The translations under genes and the position numbers were made by a program. The notes under the pieces were generated by a model. That model was not told the origin of the DNA and did no database searches. It worked only from the letters and a program-made list of their open reading frames with translations. Below, piece after piece: positions 33,471-42,103 of a DNA stretch of 64,000 nucleotides. Source of the stretch: Chelatococcus sp. (GTDB taxonomy: Bacteria > Pseudomonadota > Alphaproteobacteria > Rhizobiales > Beijerinckiaceae); NCBI GenBank assembly GCA_003248805.1, contig QFQY01000009.1, forward strand, positions 36,159 to 100,158, in the 5' to 3' direction. The stretch's first letter is position 1, and every line of letters starts with the position of its first letter.

Positions 33471-33899
33471 TCAGGCCAGGCTGGCGTCCAGCGTGATGAT
33501 CGCCTTCAGCACCTTCGAGACGGGGCATCCCGCCTTCGCCTTCTCGGCCAGTTCCTTGAACGTGGCCTCGTCCGCTCCCGGTACCTTTCCCTTCAAGGTC
33601 AGGTGCACGGCGGTGATGGCATAGCCGTCGCCGACCTTGTCGAGCGTGACCTGGGCCGTCGTCTCCAGCGAATCGGCGGTGAGCTGGGCTTCGCCGAGAA
33701 TGAGCGAGAGCGCCATGGTGAAGCAGGCGGCATGTGCCGCGCCGAGCAGTTCCTCCGGGTTGCTGCCGGGCTTTCCCTCGAAACGGCTGCCGAAGCCGTA
33801 GGGGTAGTCCTTCAGCGCGCCGGTCTGGGTCGAGATGGTGCCCTTGCCGTCCTTGATGCCGCCGCTCCAGGCGGCCGAACCCGTCTTGGTGATGGCCAT
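33471..33899 (-). CDS. osmC: OsmC-family peroxide reductase
   Basis: A 142-residue OsmC/Ohr-family thiol peroxidase. The two catalytic cysteines are Cys59 (AAHAACFTMAL) and Cys125 (KAGCPVSKVLKA), the same positions as in E. coli OsmC. NPEELLGAAHAACF is the OsmC-type signature. It reduces organic hydroperoxides in the cytoplasm. ATG 33899 follows GAGGAGC at good spacing. The frame stays open upstream, but that part shows no similarity. It is divergent from the FecR-domain gene, 175 bases apart. Confidence 0.93.
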   Translation of the reverse strand: MAITKTGSAAWSGGIKDGKGTISTQTGALKDYPYGFGSRFEGKPGSNPEELLGAAHAACFTMALSLILGEAQLTADSLETTAQVTLDKVGDGYAITAVHLTLKGKVPGADEATFKELAEKAKAGCPVSKVLKAIITLDASLA

Positions 33900-34074
33900 G
33901 ATGAGATGCTCCTCGGTCTGCCCGTCGTCGGCCGGCATGGCCCGCGCGGCTCTGTCGTTGTCGAACGGCGGGAGGGCGCGCTTGGTTCCCGTCTCGACGA
34001 CGGCAGGAACGGCTTTCATGTTTGCGCCGCCCTGACCTAAGGTCGCAGCAGAATCGCGATAGGAGTTGCAGATC

Positions 34075-34698
34075 ATGGAGTGGACAGGCGGCTGGAGGCC
34101 CGGGCGGCGCGAGGTGCTGGCGATGGCGGCCCTGGTCCCGGCTTGGGTGAGCCCCGTCGTGGCGCGGGCGGAGTCTCGGGCCGGGCTCGTGCTGACTGTG
34201 AACGGCGAGGCGATGGCGGAGCTCGGGCGCGAGCGGCGGGCCCTGGCCGCCGACGGCCCGGTCTTCATCGGCGACAGGGTCGCCACCGGCGATGCGACGC
34301 GCGCCGCGCTCAGGCTGGGGCAGGCGACGGAGCTTCGGCTCGGCGAGCGCGCGCGCATCACCATCGACCGGTTCCTGACGGAGGCGGGCGGCACGATCAC
34401 GCTCGGCGCCGGCGCCCTCCTGGTCGACAAGACGCCGGGGTCCGACCCGCGCTCGCTGCGCATCCGGTCGTCCTATGGCGTCATCGCGGTGCGCGGCACG
34501 CGCTTTTTCGCCGGTCCCAGCAACGGCGTCTTCGGGGTCTTCGTCGCCCGCGGAAAGGTCTCGGTCCGCGCCGCCGGACGAACGGTGACGCTGGAGACGG
34601 GGCAGGGCACCGATATCGCCCGCCCGGGCGCGGCCCCGACGCCCGCGCGGGACTGGGGAGTGGCCCGAATCCGCGCCGCGCTCGCTCAGGTCGAGTGA
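34075..34698 (+). CDS. FecR-domain envelope protein
   Basis: A 207-residue protein with an N-terminal export signal (RRxxLAMAALVPAWVSPVVA, possibly Tat) followed by a FecR domain: VFIGDRVATGDATRAALRLGQATELRLGERARI, then YGVIAVRGTRFFAGP and VFVARGKVSV. It has no membrane helix after the signal and no anti-sigma N-terminal domain, so it is not a classical FecR anti-sigma factor; it is a free periplasmic FecR-domain protein. ATG 34075 has AGGAG 9 bases upstream; a TTG at 34066 touches that site and is unlikely. It is 3 bases before the Crp-like gene and starts the signalling operon. Confidence 0.85.
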   Translation: MEWTGGWRPGRREVLAMAALVPAWVSPVVARAESRAGLVLTVNGEAMAELGRERRALAADGPVFIGDRVATGDATRAALRLGQATELRLGERARITIDRFLTEAGGTITLGAGALLVDKTPGSDPRSLRIRSSYGVIAVRGTRFFAGPSNGVFGVFVARGKVSVRAAGRTVTLETGQGTDIARPGAAPTPARDWGVARIRAALAQVE

Positions 34699-34701
34699 CC
34701 C

Positions 34702-35397
34702 ATGGCCGATCGGCTCGACGAGATCATCGCCGGGACGGCGCTCTTCGCCGGGCTCGCGCCTGAAGCGCTGGCCGACTGTGCCGAGCAGTTCCGCGAACAG
34801 CACTTCGAGCAGGGCCGGATGATCTTCGCGCGTGGCGATTCCGGCGAGCAGCTTCTGCTCGTCGGGGAGGGGCGCGTGCGCCTGGCGGTGACGACCGAGG
34901 ATGGCCGCGAACTCAGCGTGCGCCACGCCACGGCCGGCGACCTGCTCGGAGAGATCGCCGTGCTCGACGGCGGCGAGCGTTCCGCCGATGCCGTCGCGCT
35001 CACGCCGGTCGTCGCCTACGGGCTCAGGCGCCCGCAGTTCCTCGACCTCTTGGCGCGGCATGCGGGCCTCTCGGCCAATGCCATCGCCTTTCTGTGCCGG
35101 CGCCTGCGTGACACCACCGATCAGCTCGAAGGCATCGCGCTCTATCCGATCGAGGCGCGCCTGGCACGCTTCCTCCTCGTCGGGCTGGCCGGGCAGCAGG
35201 CTTCTCCCGGCCGGCGCGTCCCGCTCGACATGGCGTTCTCGCAGGGCGAGCTCGCCCAGCTCCTCGGCGCCAGCCGGCCCAAGGTCAACGCGGCGCTCGG
35301 TTCGCTCGAGCGGACCGGCGCCCTGAAGCGCACCGCCGACCGGCTCTTCTGCGACCCGGAGCTTCTGGCGAAGGCCGCCGGCGTCTCCGATGTCTGA
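34702..35397 (+). CDS. Crp/Fnr-family transcription regulator, cAMP-binding type
   Basis: A 231-residue regulator. The cyclic-nucleotide domain (about 5-125) has the phosphate-binding cassette GEIAVLDGGERSADAVAL at 83-100, with Glu84 and Arg93-Ser94 matching the residues that hold cAMP in CRP. The dimer helix and a winged helix-turn-helix follow (about 150-220; FSQGELAQLLGASRPKVNAAL). No Cys cluster for an iron-sulfur centre is seen, so an Fnr-type oxygen sensor is unlikely. It overlaps the start of the adenylate cyclase gene by 8 bases, so sensor and cAMP source are translationally coupled. DNA targets are unknown. Confidence 0.92.
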   Translation: MADRLDEIIAGTALFAGLAPEALADCAEQFREQHFEQGRMIFARGDSGEQLLLVGEGRVRLAVTTEDGRELSVRHATAGDLLGEIAVLDGGERSADAVALTPVVAYGLRRPQFLDLLARHAGLSANAIAFLCRRLRDTTDQLEGIALYPIEARLARFLLVGLAGQQASPGRRVPLDMAFSQGELAQLLGASRPKVNAALGSLERTGALKRTADRLFCDPELLAKAAGVSDV

Positions 35398-37357
35398 GCG
35401 CCGCCGGCCGCCGCCGGCCTTGCTGGCGGGGCTCGTGACGGGGCTCGCGGTCGCCTTGCTCGGCCTGCTCACGCCGCAAGCTGTTCGCGAGCGCGGCTTC
35501 GATGCGATGCTGCGCGTCGCCGGCACCTGGCGCCCGCCATCGCCGCCGGCCCCGAAGCTGGTGTTCGTCGACATCGATTCCGCGAGCCTCGAGGCGGTCG
35601 GGCCCTGGCCCTGGCGCCGGGAGGTCATCGCGCGGCTGATCGCCACGGTGAATGCGGCCGGCCCGGCGGCGCTCGCCGTCGACATCCTGCTGGCCGGCGA
35701 GGACACGCGCTCGCCCGCCGCCATGGCGCGCCGGCTCGCCGCCGAGGCCGGACGCTCGGACCTCGCGGCGCTCGCGGGAAGCCTCGTGGACGGAGACGCG
35801 GAGCTGGCCCGCGCGCTCGCCGCCGGCCCGGTCGCCCTCGGCTGGGTGCTCGATCCCCGCGGGGAGGGTGTTCCGGCGCCGATTCCGGTGCTGGCGCGCG
35901 ATGGTGCGGCCCTCGGCGGGCTCTGGACCGAGAGCGGCGCGACCACCCCGCCGCCAGGCCTCGCCGAAGCGGCGCCCGGCGCGGGCACGCTGTCCTTGCC
36001 GGGCGACGAGGACGGCATGGTGCGCCGTGTGCCGCTGCTGGTCGTCGCGGCAGGCGAGGTCAGGCCCGGCCTCGCCGTCGAGGCGCTTCGGCTCGCCTCG
36101 GGCGCGTCCGGCTATCTGCTGGCGGGAGATCCGCCCGTCCTCGGCATCGGAGAGCTGAGGTCGCGCCTGCCGCCCGACGGCCTCTTGCGGCTCGTGCCGA
36201 CGCCCGAACTCCCCGTCACGCTCGGCGCCGGCGCCGTCCTCGCCGGAAACGCCGATCTCGCGCCGCTGGCACGCGCCATCGTCGTCCTCGGTGGCTCGGC
36301 ACCCGAGCTCGGCGCGCTGCGGGCGAGCGCGCGCGACCCGTTGACGCCGTCTGCCCTTCTGCATCTCGACGCCATGCGCCAGCTCGCGCGCGGCATCGTG
36401 CCGGTGCGGCCGGCATGGGCCGGCTGGGCCGAGTTCGCAGCGGCGCTGCTGCTGGCGGGCCTCGCCGCGGCGGCGGCGCGCCGCCTGCGCCCTCTGCCGG
36501 GCCTGCTCGCCGTCCTGGCACTCGTCGCGTTCGTCCTGCTTGTCGCGCTCTGGCTCGCCGGCCGCGACATGCTCCTGGATCCGCTCGGGCCGGCAGCCGC
36601 CGCCGCCCTGGCCTTCCTGGCCGCGTCCCTGGCCGCCTTCTCGGAGACGCGGCTGCGCGAGACCCGCCTGCGTCGTCGTTTCGAGCAGCATCTCGCGCCG
36701 GGCGTGGTCGAGCGCATCGTCGCCGATCCCGGCAGCCTCAGGCTCGGCGGCGAGCGGCGGATCGTCACCGCCCTCTTCACCGATATCGAGGGCTTCACCG
36801 AAGCGACGCGCCGGGCCGGCCCCGAACAGCTCGTCGCGGTGCTGGACGGCTATTTCGAGGGCGTGACCCGGATCGTCGGCGAGCATGGCGGCATGGTCGA
36901 CAAGCTCGTCGGAGACGCCGTCCACGCCTTCTTCAACATGCCCCTCGACCTTGCAGACCACCCCCACCGGGCGCTCGCCTGCGCCGTCGCGATCCATCGG
37001 TGGACGGAGCGATACCGGGCCGGGGAGGCGGCGCTCGGCATCGGTCTGGGGCGGACGCGGATCGGCATCGAGACCGGCGAGGCGATCGTGGGCGATGTCG
37101 GCGTCGGCACCAAGCTCGACTACACCGCCCATGGCGATGCCGTGAACATGGCCGCCCGGCTCGAGGCCGCCAACAAGGATTTCGGCACGGCGATCTGCGT
37201 CGGCCCGGCCGCGGCCGCCGCCTGCGGGCCTGAACTGCTGCGTCCGCTCGGCAGGATCGCGCTGCGCGGGCTCGGCGAGGTCGAGGTCTTCGCCCCGTCT
37301 GGCACCGCCGGTGGGCCTGTTCCCTCCGGGACAACGGCGACGGCGCGTTTAAGCTAG
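35390..37357 (+). CDS. CHASE2-domain adenylate/guanylate cyclase
   Basis: A 655-residue membrane cyclase. The N-terminal helix is followed by an extracytoplasmic CHASE2 domain (about 35-345; VFVDIDSASLEAVGPWPWRREV near its start). Three hydrophobic segments come next (about 345-425), then a class III cyclase domain (about 440-640). The two metal Asp are Asp465 (LFTDIEGFT) and Asp509 (KLVGDAVHAFF); the Lys before the second Asp and the Asn/Arg in YTAHGDAVNMAARLEAAN are all present, so it should be active. CHASE2 is a predicted ligand-sensing domain. It overlaps the Crp-like gene by 8 bases, forming a sensor-cyclase-regulator unit. The cyclic nucleotide made is probably cAMP. Confidence 0.93.
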   Translation: MSERRRPPPALLAGLVTGLAVALLGLLTPQAVRERGFDAMLRVAGTWRPPSPPAPKLVFVDIDSASLEAVGPWPWRREVIARLIATVNAAGPAALAVDILLAGEDTRSPAAMARRLAAEAGRSDLAALAGSLVDGDAELARALAAGPVALGWVLDPRGEGVPAPIPVLARDGAALGGLWTESGATTPPPGLAEAAPGAGTLSLPGDEDGMVRRVPLLVVAAGEVRPGLAVEALRLASGASGYLLAGDPPVLGIGELRSRLPPDGLLRLVPTPELPVTLGAGAVLAGNADLAPLARAIVVLGGSAPELGALRASARDPLTPSALLHLDAMRQLARGIVPVRPAWAGWAEFAAALLLAGLAAAAARRLRPLPGLLAVLALVAFVLLVALWLAGRDMLLDPLGPAAAAALAFLAASLAAFSETRLRETRLRRRFEQHLAPGVVERIVADPGSLRLGGERRIVTALFTDIEGFTEATRRAGPEQLVAVLDGYFEGVTRIVGEHGGMVDKLVGDAVHAFFNMPLDLADHPHRALACAVAIHRWTERYRAGEAALGIGLGRTRIGIETGEAIVGDVGVGTKLDYTAHGDAVNMAARLEAANKDFGTAICVGPAAAAACGPELLRPLGRIALRGLGEVEVFAPSGTAGGPVPSGTTATARLS

Positions 37358-37439
37358 TCTTCCCTTGCGTCGCCCGTCATGGATAGATCGGCGGCCGCAC
37401 TGTCGTCGTACAATGTCCGGGAAGCAGGGAGACGAGGTC

Positions 37440-38657
37440 ATGGTCATGTCGGCATCGGGGAGAACGGTCGCGATCGGCAAGCTGCTCGTCGTCGGCATGC
37501 TGGCGGTTACCAGCCTCGCCGCCCCCCGCCCCGCTATGGCGCAGACCGTGGCGACGGCGGGAAAGACCGCGCTGCCGACGCTCGATCAGGCCTTCCTGCG
37601 CGCCGCGACCGAGCTGTTCGACAAGGTCGAGAAATCCGGGGCCGAGACCACGATCGTGATCGACCCGCTGCTCGACGGTGTCACCGGCATCCAGTCCTCC
37701 GCGACCCGCAATCTCGACAGGCGCGTCGCAGCCTTTGTCGCCGAGCGCTATCCGCACATCAAGGTGCTGGAATTCACGCCCGAGAACGCCGCCAAGGCCC
37801 GTTTCGTCTTCATCGGCACCTTCAACCCGATTAACAATGCCGGCGAGCCGCGCGGCGAGCGCGACGCCATGTGGATCTGCTTCGCCCTGGTCGAGCGCGA
37901 GGCCGGCACCGTCTATGCGCGCAGCGTCTCGCGCTCGATCATCACCGATGTCGATATCGCGCCGACCGCCTCCTATGCCGACACGCCGGTCTGGGGCCTC
38001 GACGCGGCGACGCGCGCCTATATCGAGGCCTGCCAGCGCTCGCAGCCGGGCAAGCCGGTCGACCGCGCCTATATCGAGCAGCTCGTCGCGGCTGCGCGCA
38101 TTCGCGAGGCCGCCGCCGCCTATGAGGCGGGGGACCACCGCAAGGCGCGCGACCTCTATCGCGAGGTGCAGAACCTGCCGGGCGGAGAGCAGCTGCGCGT
38201 CCTGAACGGGCTCTATCTCTCGCAGACCGCGCTGGGCGAGACCGGCGAGGCGCAGGCCACCTTCGGCCGCATGGTCGAGCGCGGGTTTTCGCTGGGGCGG
38301 CTCGGCGTGATGTTCCTCTTCGAGCCGAACTCGACCGGCTTCAACACCGACCGCAAGCTCTCCTCCGGCTATCCGGCCTGGCTGCGGGAGATCGCCGAGC
38401 GCGCCGAGAAGAAGGGCGTCTGCCTGCAGGTCGTCGGCCATGCCAGCCGCACCGGTCCGGAGGCCGTCAACGAGCGCCTCTCGCTCGGCAGGGCCCAGCG
38501 CATCGTCGCGCTGCTCGCGGCACAGGAGCCGGCCATGTCGAAGCGGCTGCGCCCGGCCGGCGTCGGCTATCGCGAGGCGCTGGTCGGCCTGCCGCGCGAC
38601 GACGCCTCGACGGCGGTGGACCGCCGGGTCGAATTCCGGTCCGTGCCCTGCCTCTGA
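37440..38657 (+). CDS. OmpA-domain envelope protein with TPR-like middle region
   Basis: A 405-residue exported protein. A Sec signal peptide (KLLVVGMLAVTSLAAPRPAMAQ) is followed by a region (about 45-205) with ETTIVIDPLLDGVTG and KARFVFIGTFNPI, which looks somewhat like the FlgO/LpoB/CsgG fold, but I cannot name it. Then comes a short TPR-like helical part (IREAAAAYEAGDHRKARDLYREV) and a C-terminal OmpA-like peptidoglycan-binding domain (about 320-405; VVGHASRTGPEAVNERLSLGRAQRIVALL). ATG 37440 has GGGAGACGAGG before it; the frame is open to 37365. It is 82 bases after the cyclase gene on the same strand and is probably part of that circuit. Confidence 0.82.
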   Translation: MVMSASGRTVAIGKLLVVGMLAVTSLAAPRPAMAQTVATAGKTALPTLDQAFLRAATELFDKVEKSGAETTIVIDPLLDGVTGIQSSATRNLDRRVAAFVAERYPHIKVLEFTPENAAKARFVFIGTFNPINNAGEPRGERDAMWICFALVEREAGTVYARSVSRSIITDVDIAPTASYADTPVWGLDAATRAYIEACQRSQPGKPVDRAYIEQLVAAARIREAAAAYEAGDHRKARDLYREVQNLPGGEQLRVLNGLYLSQTALGETGEAQATFGRMVERGFSLGRLGVMFLFEPNSTGFNTDRKLSSGYPAWLREIAERAEKKGVCLQVVGHASRTGPEAVNERLSLGRAQRIVALLAAQEPAMSKRLRPAGVGYREALVGLPRDDASTAVDRRVEFRSVPCL

Positions 38658-38684
38658 GGGCGCGGAGCCCAGAAAGCGCAGGGT

Positions 38685-40598
38685 TCAGAGCGTCGCCGCA
38701 GCGCGCAGGCTCCGGCGGCTCGTCCATAGCCAGGCGCTGACCGCTGCCAGGATGAGCGCGCCGGCCAACTGGGCGGAGTGATAGGGCAGGAACAGCCCGA
38801 CGCCCGCCACGAAGAGGGGAACCCGCTTCGTGATGTCGAGCAGCGTCATGTAGTAGCCTTCGATCGCCGCGTTGAGCGCCAGCACGCCGAGCGCGACCGT
38901 GCCTGTCGCGAGCAGGATCTCCCAGGCCGAGCCGGTCAGCAGCAGCGCCGGCTGGTACATGAAGACGAAGGGCAGGAAGAAGGCGACCATCGCGATGCGG
39001 CAGGCCACGATCGCGATCTTCACCGGATTGGCCTTCGCGATCGAGGCTGCCGCGAAGCATGCCACCGCCACCGGCGGCGTGATCGCCGACATCGAGGCGA
39101 TGTAGACGATGAACAGGTGCGCCGGCAGCACCTCCATGCCCAGCACGATCAGCGCCGGCGCGGCCAGCACGGCCGAGAGCGCGTAGACGGCCGGCGTCGG
39201 CATGCCCATGCCGAGCACGATGATGACGAAGGCGGCGACGATGATGGTCAGGAGCGGGCTGCCGCCGGCCATGTGGAACAGGCCGGAGCTGATCTTGCCG
39301 GTCAGGTCCGTCATCGAGAGCGTGCCGACCACGAGCCCGGCGATGGCGCAGGCGACGCCGACGCCGATCATGCCGCGCATGCCTTCGCTGAGTCCGTGGA
39401 AGAGCGTGACGAAAACCCGCCTCGGGTCGCGCAGCTTCATGAAGGCGACGGGGATGAGCGAGGCGAAGGCGATCGCGCCGGCGAAGGCAGGGCGGTTGAG
39501 GCTGAGAACGCCCCAGACCAGCAGGCCGATCGGCACGAGATAGGCCCAGTCGCGCCGCAGCACCGTGAGGATGGGGAGCGCGGTACCGTCGGCCATGGGA
39601 CGGATGCCGTCGCGATGCGCGCCGAAATGCACGGCGAGGAAGACCGACTGGTAGAACAGCAGGGCCGGGATCAGCGCTGCGAGAGCGATCGTCGCATAGG
39701 GAATGCCGGTGAAGTCCGTCATCAGGAAGGCGGCCGAGCCCATGATCGGGGGCAACAGTCCGCCGCCGGCGGAGGCGGCCGATTCGATCGCCCCCGCGCG
39801 GATAGGGCTGATCCCGGTCTTGATCATGAGCGGGATCGAGAAGGAGCCGGTGGTCACGACATCGGCCGTCGGCGAGCCGGAGATCGAGCCGTAGAGCCCG
39901 GTCGAGACGACGGATACCTTGGCCGCGCCGCCGACCTGCCGGCCGACGAGGCTGTTGGCGACGTCGTAGAAGAAGTCGGCGCCGCCGACGCGGTCGAGCA
40001 GCGTGCCGAAGATGACGAAGGCGAACACCAGGAACGCCGCCACCTCGAGCGCCGGCCCGAACAGCCCGTTGGTCGAGAAGACGAGATGGTCGACGATTTC
40101 CTGCGTGCTGAAGCCGCGATGGGCGAAGGCGCCGCCGAGGCCGCTGCCGAAGATCGCATAGCCGAGAAACGCGGCGACGAGGACGACGAGGATCATGCCG
40201 ATGCAGCGTCGCGTGGCTTCCATGACCAGGGCGATCAGGACGAAGGCGGCCACGATATCGGCGTTGGAGAGTTCGTCGATCATCGGCAGCCGCATCTCGT
40301 GGACCGGCCGCATCGCGATGAAATAGGCGCTGCATGCCCAGGAGAGCGCGGCCAGTCCCCAGGCGAACCAGGAGCGGCCCGTGCGCCGCAGCGGGTTTGC
40401 CGTCGTCGTCAGGAAGGCGAGCGAGAGGACCGCGCCGAGAAACAGGAACAGGGCGGTCTCGCGCTCGACATAGACGCCGAACGCGATCGCGAGCAGCATC
40501 AGGCCGGTCGCGACGCCGACGAGATGGACCGTCCACTGCTCGGCCATGCCGAGCTTGCGTGATTGTCCCGGGGCGAGAAGCTGGAAGAAGGATGCCAT
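38685..40598 (-). CDS. TRAP transporter permease, fused DctQM type
   Basis: A 637-residue membrane protein in which the small (4-helix) and large (12-helix) TRAP permease subunits are joined. The N-terminal part has the small-subunit helices. From about residue 120 the large-subunit core is seen: VAAFLVFAFVIFGTLLDRVGG, GLYGSISGSPTADVVTTGSFSIP and GGGLLPPIMGSAAFLMTDFTG, all strongly typical of TAXI-type fused permeases. It uses an ion gradient, not ATP, to import an organic acid-type solute. It is 45 bases downstream of its binding protein gene on the same strand. Confidence 0.94.
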   Translation of the reverse strand: MASFFQLLAPGQSRKLGMAEQWTVHLVGVATGLMLLAIAFGVYVERETALFLFLGAVLSLAFLTTTANPLRRTGRSWFAWGLAALSWACSAYFIAMRPVHEMRLPMIDELSNADIVAAFVLIALVMEATRRCIGMILVVLVAAFLGYAIFGSGLGGAFAHRGFSTQEIVDHLVFSTNGLFGPALEVAAFLVFAFVIFGTLLDRVGGADFFYDVANSLVGRQVGGAAKVSVVSTGLYGSISGSPTADVVTTGSFSIPLMIKTGISPIRAGAIESAASAGGGLLPPIMGSAAFLMTDFTGIPYATIALAALIPALLFYQSVFLAVHFGAHRDGIRPMADGTALPILTVLRRDWAYLVPIGLLVWGVLSLNRPAFAGAIAFASLIPVAFMKLRDPRRVFVTLFHGLSEGMRGMIGVGVACAIAGLVVGTLSMTDLTGKISSGLFHMAGGSPLLTIIVAAFVIIVLGMGMPTPAVYALSAVLAAPALIVLGMEVLPAHLFIVYIASMSAITPPVAVACFAAASIAKANPVKIAIVACRIAMVAFFLPFVFMYQPALLLTGSAWEILLATGTVALGVLALNAAIEGYYMTLLDITKRVPLFVAGVGLFLPYHSAQLAGALILAAVSAWLWTSRRSLRAAATL

Positions 40599-40643
40599 GG
40601 CTCGGTCTCGCGAAAGGCTGCCGCTGATCGGTTGGTCGGCCGG

Positions 40644-41621
40644 TTACTTGATGACGCCGGCCTTCCGGTAGGCGGCCTCCGCGCCGGGATGCAGCGGCAG
40701 CGGGGCCGTCTGCGTCAGGCTGGCGGGCGAGAGCCGGCCGAGCGTCGCGTGGGCCTGCTTCAGATAGTCGAAGTTCTTCAGCATCCCCTCGACGATGGCC
40801 ATGGCGTCGGCGTCCTTCATCTCGGTCGAGGCGAAGAGCACGACGCTGCCCGTGACCGTGGGGATGTCCTGCGGCTGGAAGGCATAGGTGGAGGCCGGCA
40901 CGGTGATCGGGGCGGTGCCGAGCAGTGCCCCGAGCTTTTCGGTCGCGGCCGGGCCGATGCCGATCATCCGCACCTTCATCTCGCGGGTCGCGCTGCTGAT
41001 CTGGCTCGACGGGAAGGCGAGCATGTTGATGATGACGTCGATCTGGCCGTTCTTCATCATCTCGAGGCCGGCATTGTAGTCGGTGTGGTGGATGCGTCCG
41101 CCCCAGCTCTCGATGTCCTTGGCGGTGATGCCATAGGCCTTGAAGACCTCCTCGCCGGTCACGGCCATCAGCGTGCCGCGCTGGTTGAGCGCCACCCTGA
41201 CCGGCATCTTCTTGGCCAGGATCGTCTCGAAGCTGTCGATGCCGGAGTCGTCGCGCACCAGGATCTGCACCGCCGCCTGGGGGTCGAGCAGCGCGAGCGC
41301 GCGCAGGTTGGTGACGGGCGCCTTGAAGGGCTCCTGGCCGGCCTGGGCGCGCTTCACCAGCTGCGCATGGGCGATGCCGAGCTCCACCTTGCCCTGCGAG
41401 ACAAGCTGGATGTTGGCGGCCTCGCGCCCCGGCTCGTAGCTGAAGGCGGCGTTCGGCGAGTCGCGCCGGATGGTCTCGCCGATGGCGTTGCCGATGGCGC
41501 TCCAGGCACCCCCGACCGAGCCGCCGACGAGCGTGATCTTCTTGCCGGCCTGGGCGAAGGCGGTGCCTGCCGCAAGTCCGAGCGAGAGCGCCACGACGGA
41601 CGCGATAGCCAGCTTTTTCAT
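40644..41621 (-). CDS. TAXI-family TRAP transporter solute-binding protein
   Basis: A 325-residue periplasmic protein of the TAXI family (TRAP-associated extracytoplasmic immunogenic). A Sec signal (MKKLAIASVVALSLGLAAGTAFA) is followed by the TAXI signature ITLVGGSVGGAWSAIGNAIGETIRR. Ligands of TAXI systems are mostly unknown; some bind glutamate or related acids. It is the first gene of the two-gene TRAP unit. Upstream is a 482-base region shared with the divergent nadC gene, with a TTGACA box and a short palindrome on this gene's side. Confidence 0.93.
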   Translation of the reverse strand: MKKLAIASVVALSLGLAAGTAFAQAGKKITLVGGSVGGAWSAIGNAIGETIRRDSPNAAFSYEPGREAANIQLVSQGKVELGIAHAQLVKRAQAGQEPFKAPVTNLRALALLDPQAAVQILVRDDSGIDSFETILAKKMPVRVALNQRGTLMAVTGEEVFKAYGITAKDIESWGGRIHHTDYNAGLEMMKNGQIDVIINMLAFPSSQISSATREMKVRMIGIGPAATEKLGALLGTAPITVPASTYAFQPQDIPTVTGSVVLFASTEMKDADAMAIVEGMLKNFDYLKQAHATLGRLSPASLTQTAPLPLHPGAEAAYRKAGVIK

Positions 41622-41804
41622 ATTCCCCTCCGCGATCTTCGATAGCCCGCCCGCGCCCCTCGAAGCTCCAGGCTTCGCGGAGTGCGGGACGGTCGTCGGC
41701 GCGGCCTGCCGGGCGCGCCGGACATGCCTGCCGTGGAGACTGCTGCCCTCTTCATTCGACCGCGTCGAGGCGGTCTTGTCATACTTATAAGACGAAGCTT
41801 GTTG

Positions 41805-41824
41805 GTATGCATACGAGTTGTCAA
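41805..41824 (-). promoter_or_regulatory. Promoter/operator candidate of the TRAP operon
   Basis: A perfect 10-base palindrome GTATGCATAC (41805-41814) lies just after TTGACA on the minus strand (41824-41819), a full -35 match. The placement within the would-be spacer, and the TNGTATGCATACNA shape, resemble GntR/FadR-type operators. No good -10 box is seen at 17 bases. The region 41622-42103 holds no other gene. Confidence 0.4.
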
Positions 41825-41962
41825 TGGGGTTTATCGCCGTTTCTGTAGGCCCCGTTCGGGGCAGTTGCGGCTAATCTAGGCAGGCTGAAACGGGGTATCG
41901 GTGTTCGATCGGACACAGAATGCGAAGAATTGGCCTTCTGAGAATCGTGCATGCAAGATCTC

Positions 41963-41991
41963 TTGACACGTCGAGGGCGACCCAGCATCGT
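41963..41991 (+). promoter_or_regulatory. Promoter candidate for nadC
   Basis: TTGACA (41963-41968) is a full -35 match, with CATCGT 17 bases on as a weak -10. The A+T-richer local sequence and position 113 bases before the nadC start support it. The weak -10 keeps confidence low. Confidence 0.3.
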
Positions 41992-42103
41992 TAGTGTACA
42001 AATGGGCTGACACAGGCATGTCATGCTGGCCGCGCATATGCGCGCCATTGCCGTCATCCGTTTGTGCGCTATTGGCGGAACACTGACGCGACGGGGCCTT
42101 GCG

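Noticed and set aside
34075..34698. Classical FecR anti-sigma regulator of iron uptake
   Set aside because: No cytoplasmic anti-sigma part, no ECF sigma gene and no TonB receptor nearby; it is an exported FecR-domain protein.
33355..36018. Long minus-strand frame across osmC, the FecR, Crp and cyclase genes
   Set aside because: Only its last 142 codons (osmC, 33471-33899) are not equally explained; the rest is antisense to strongly supported plus-strand genes.
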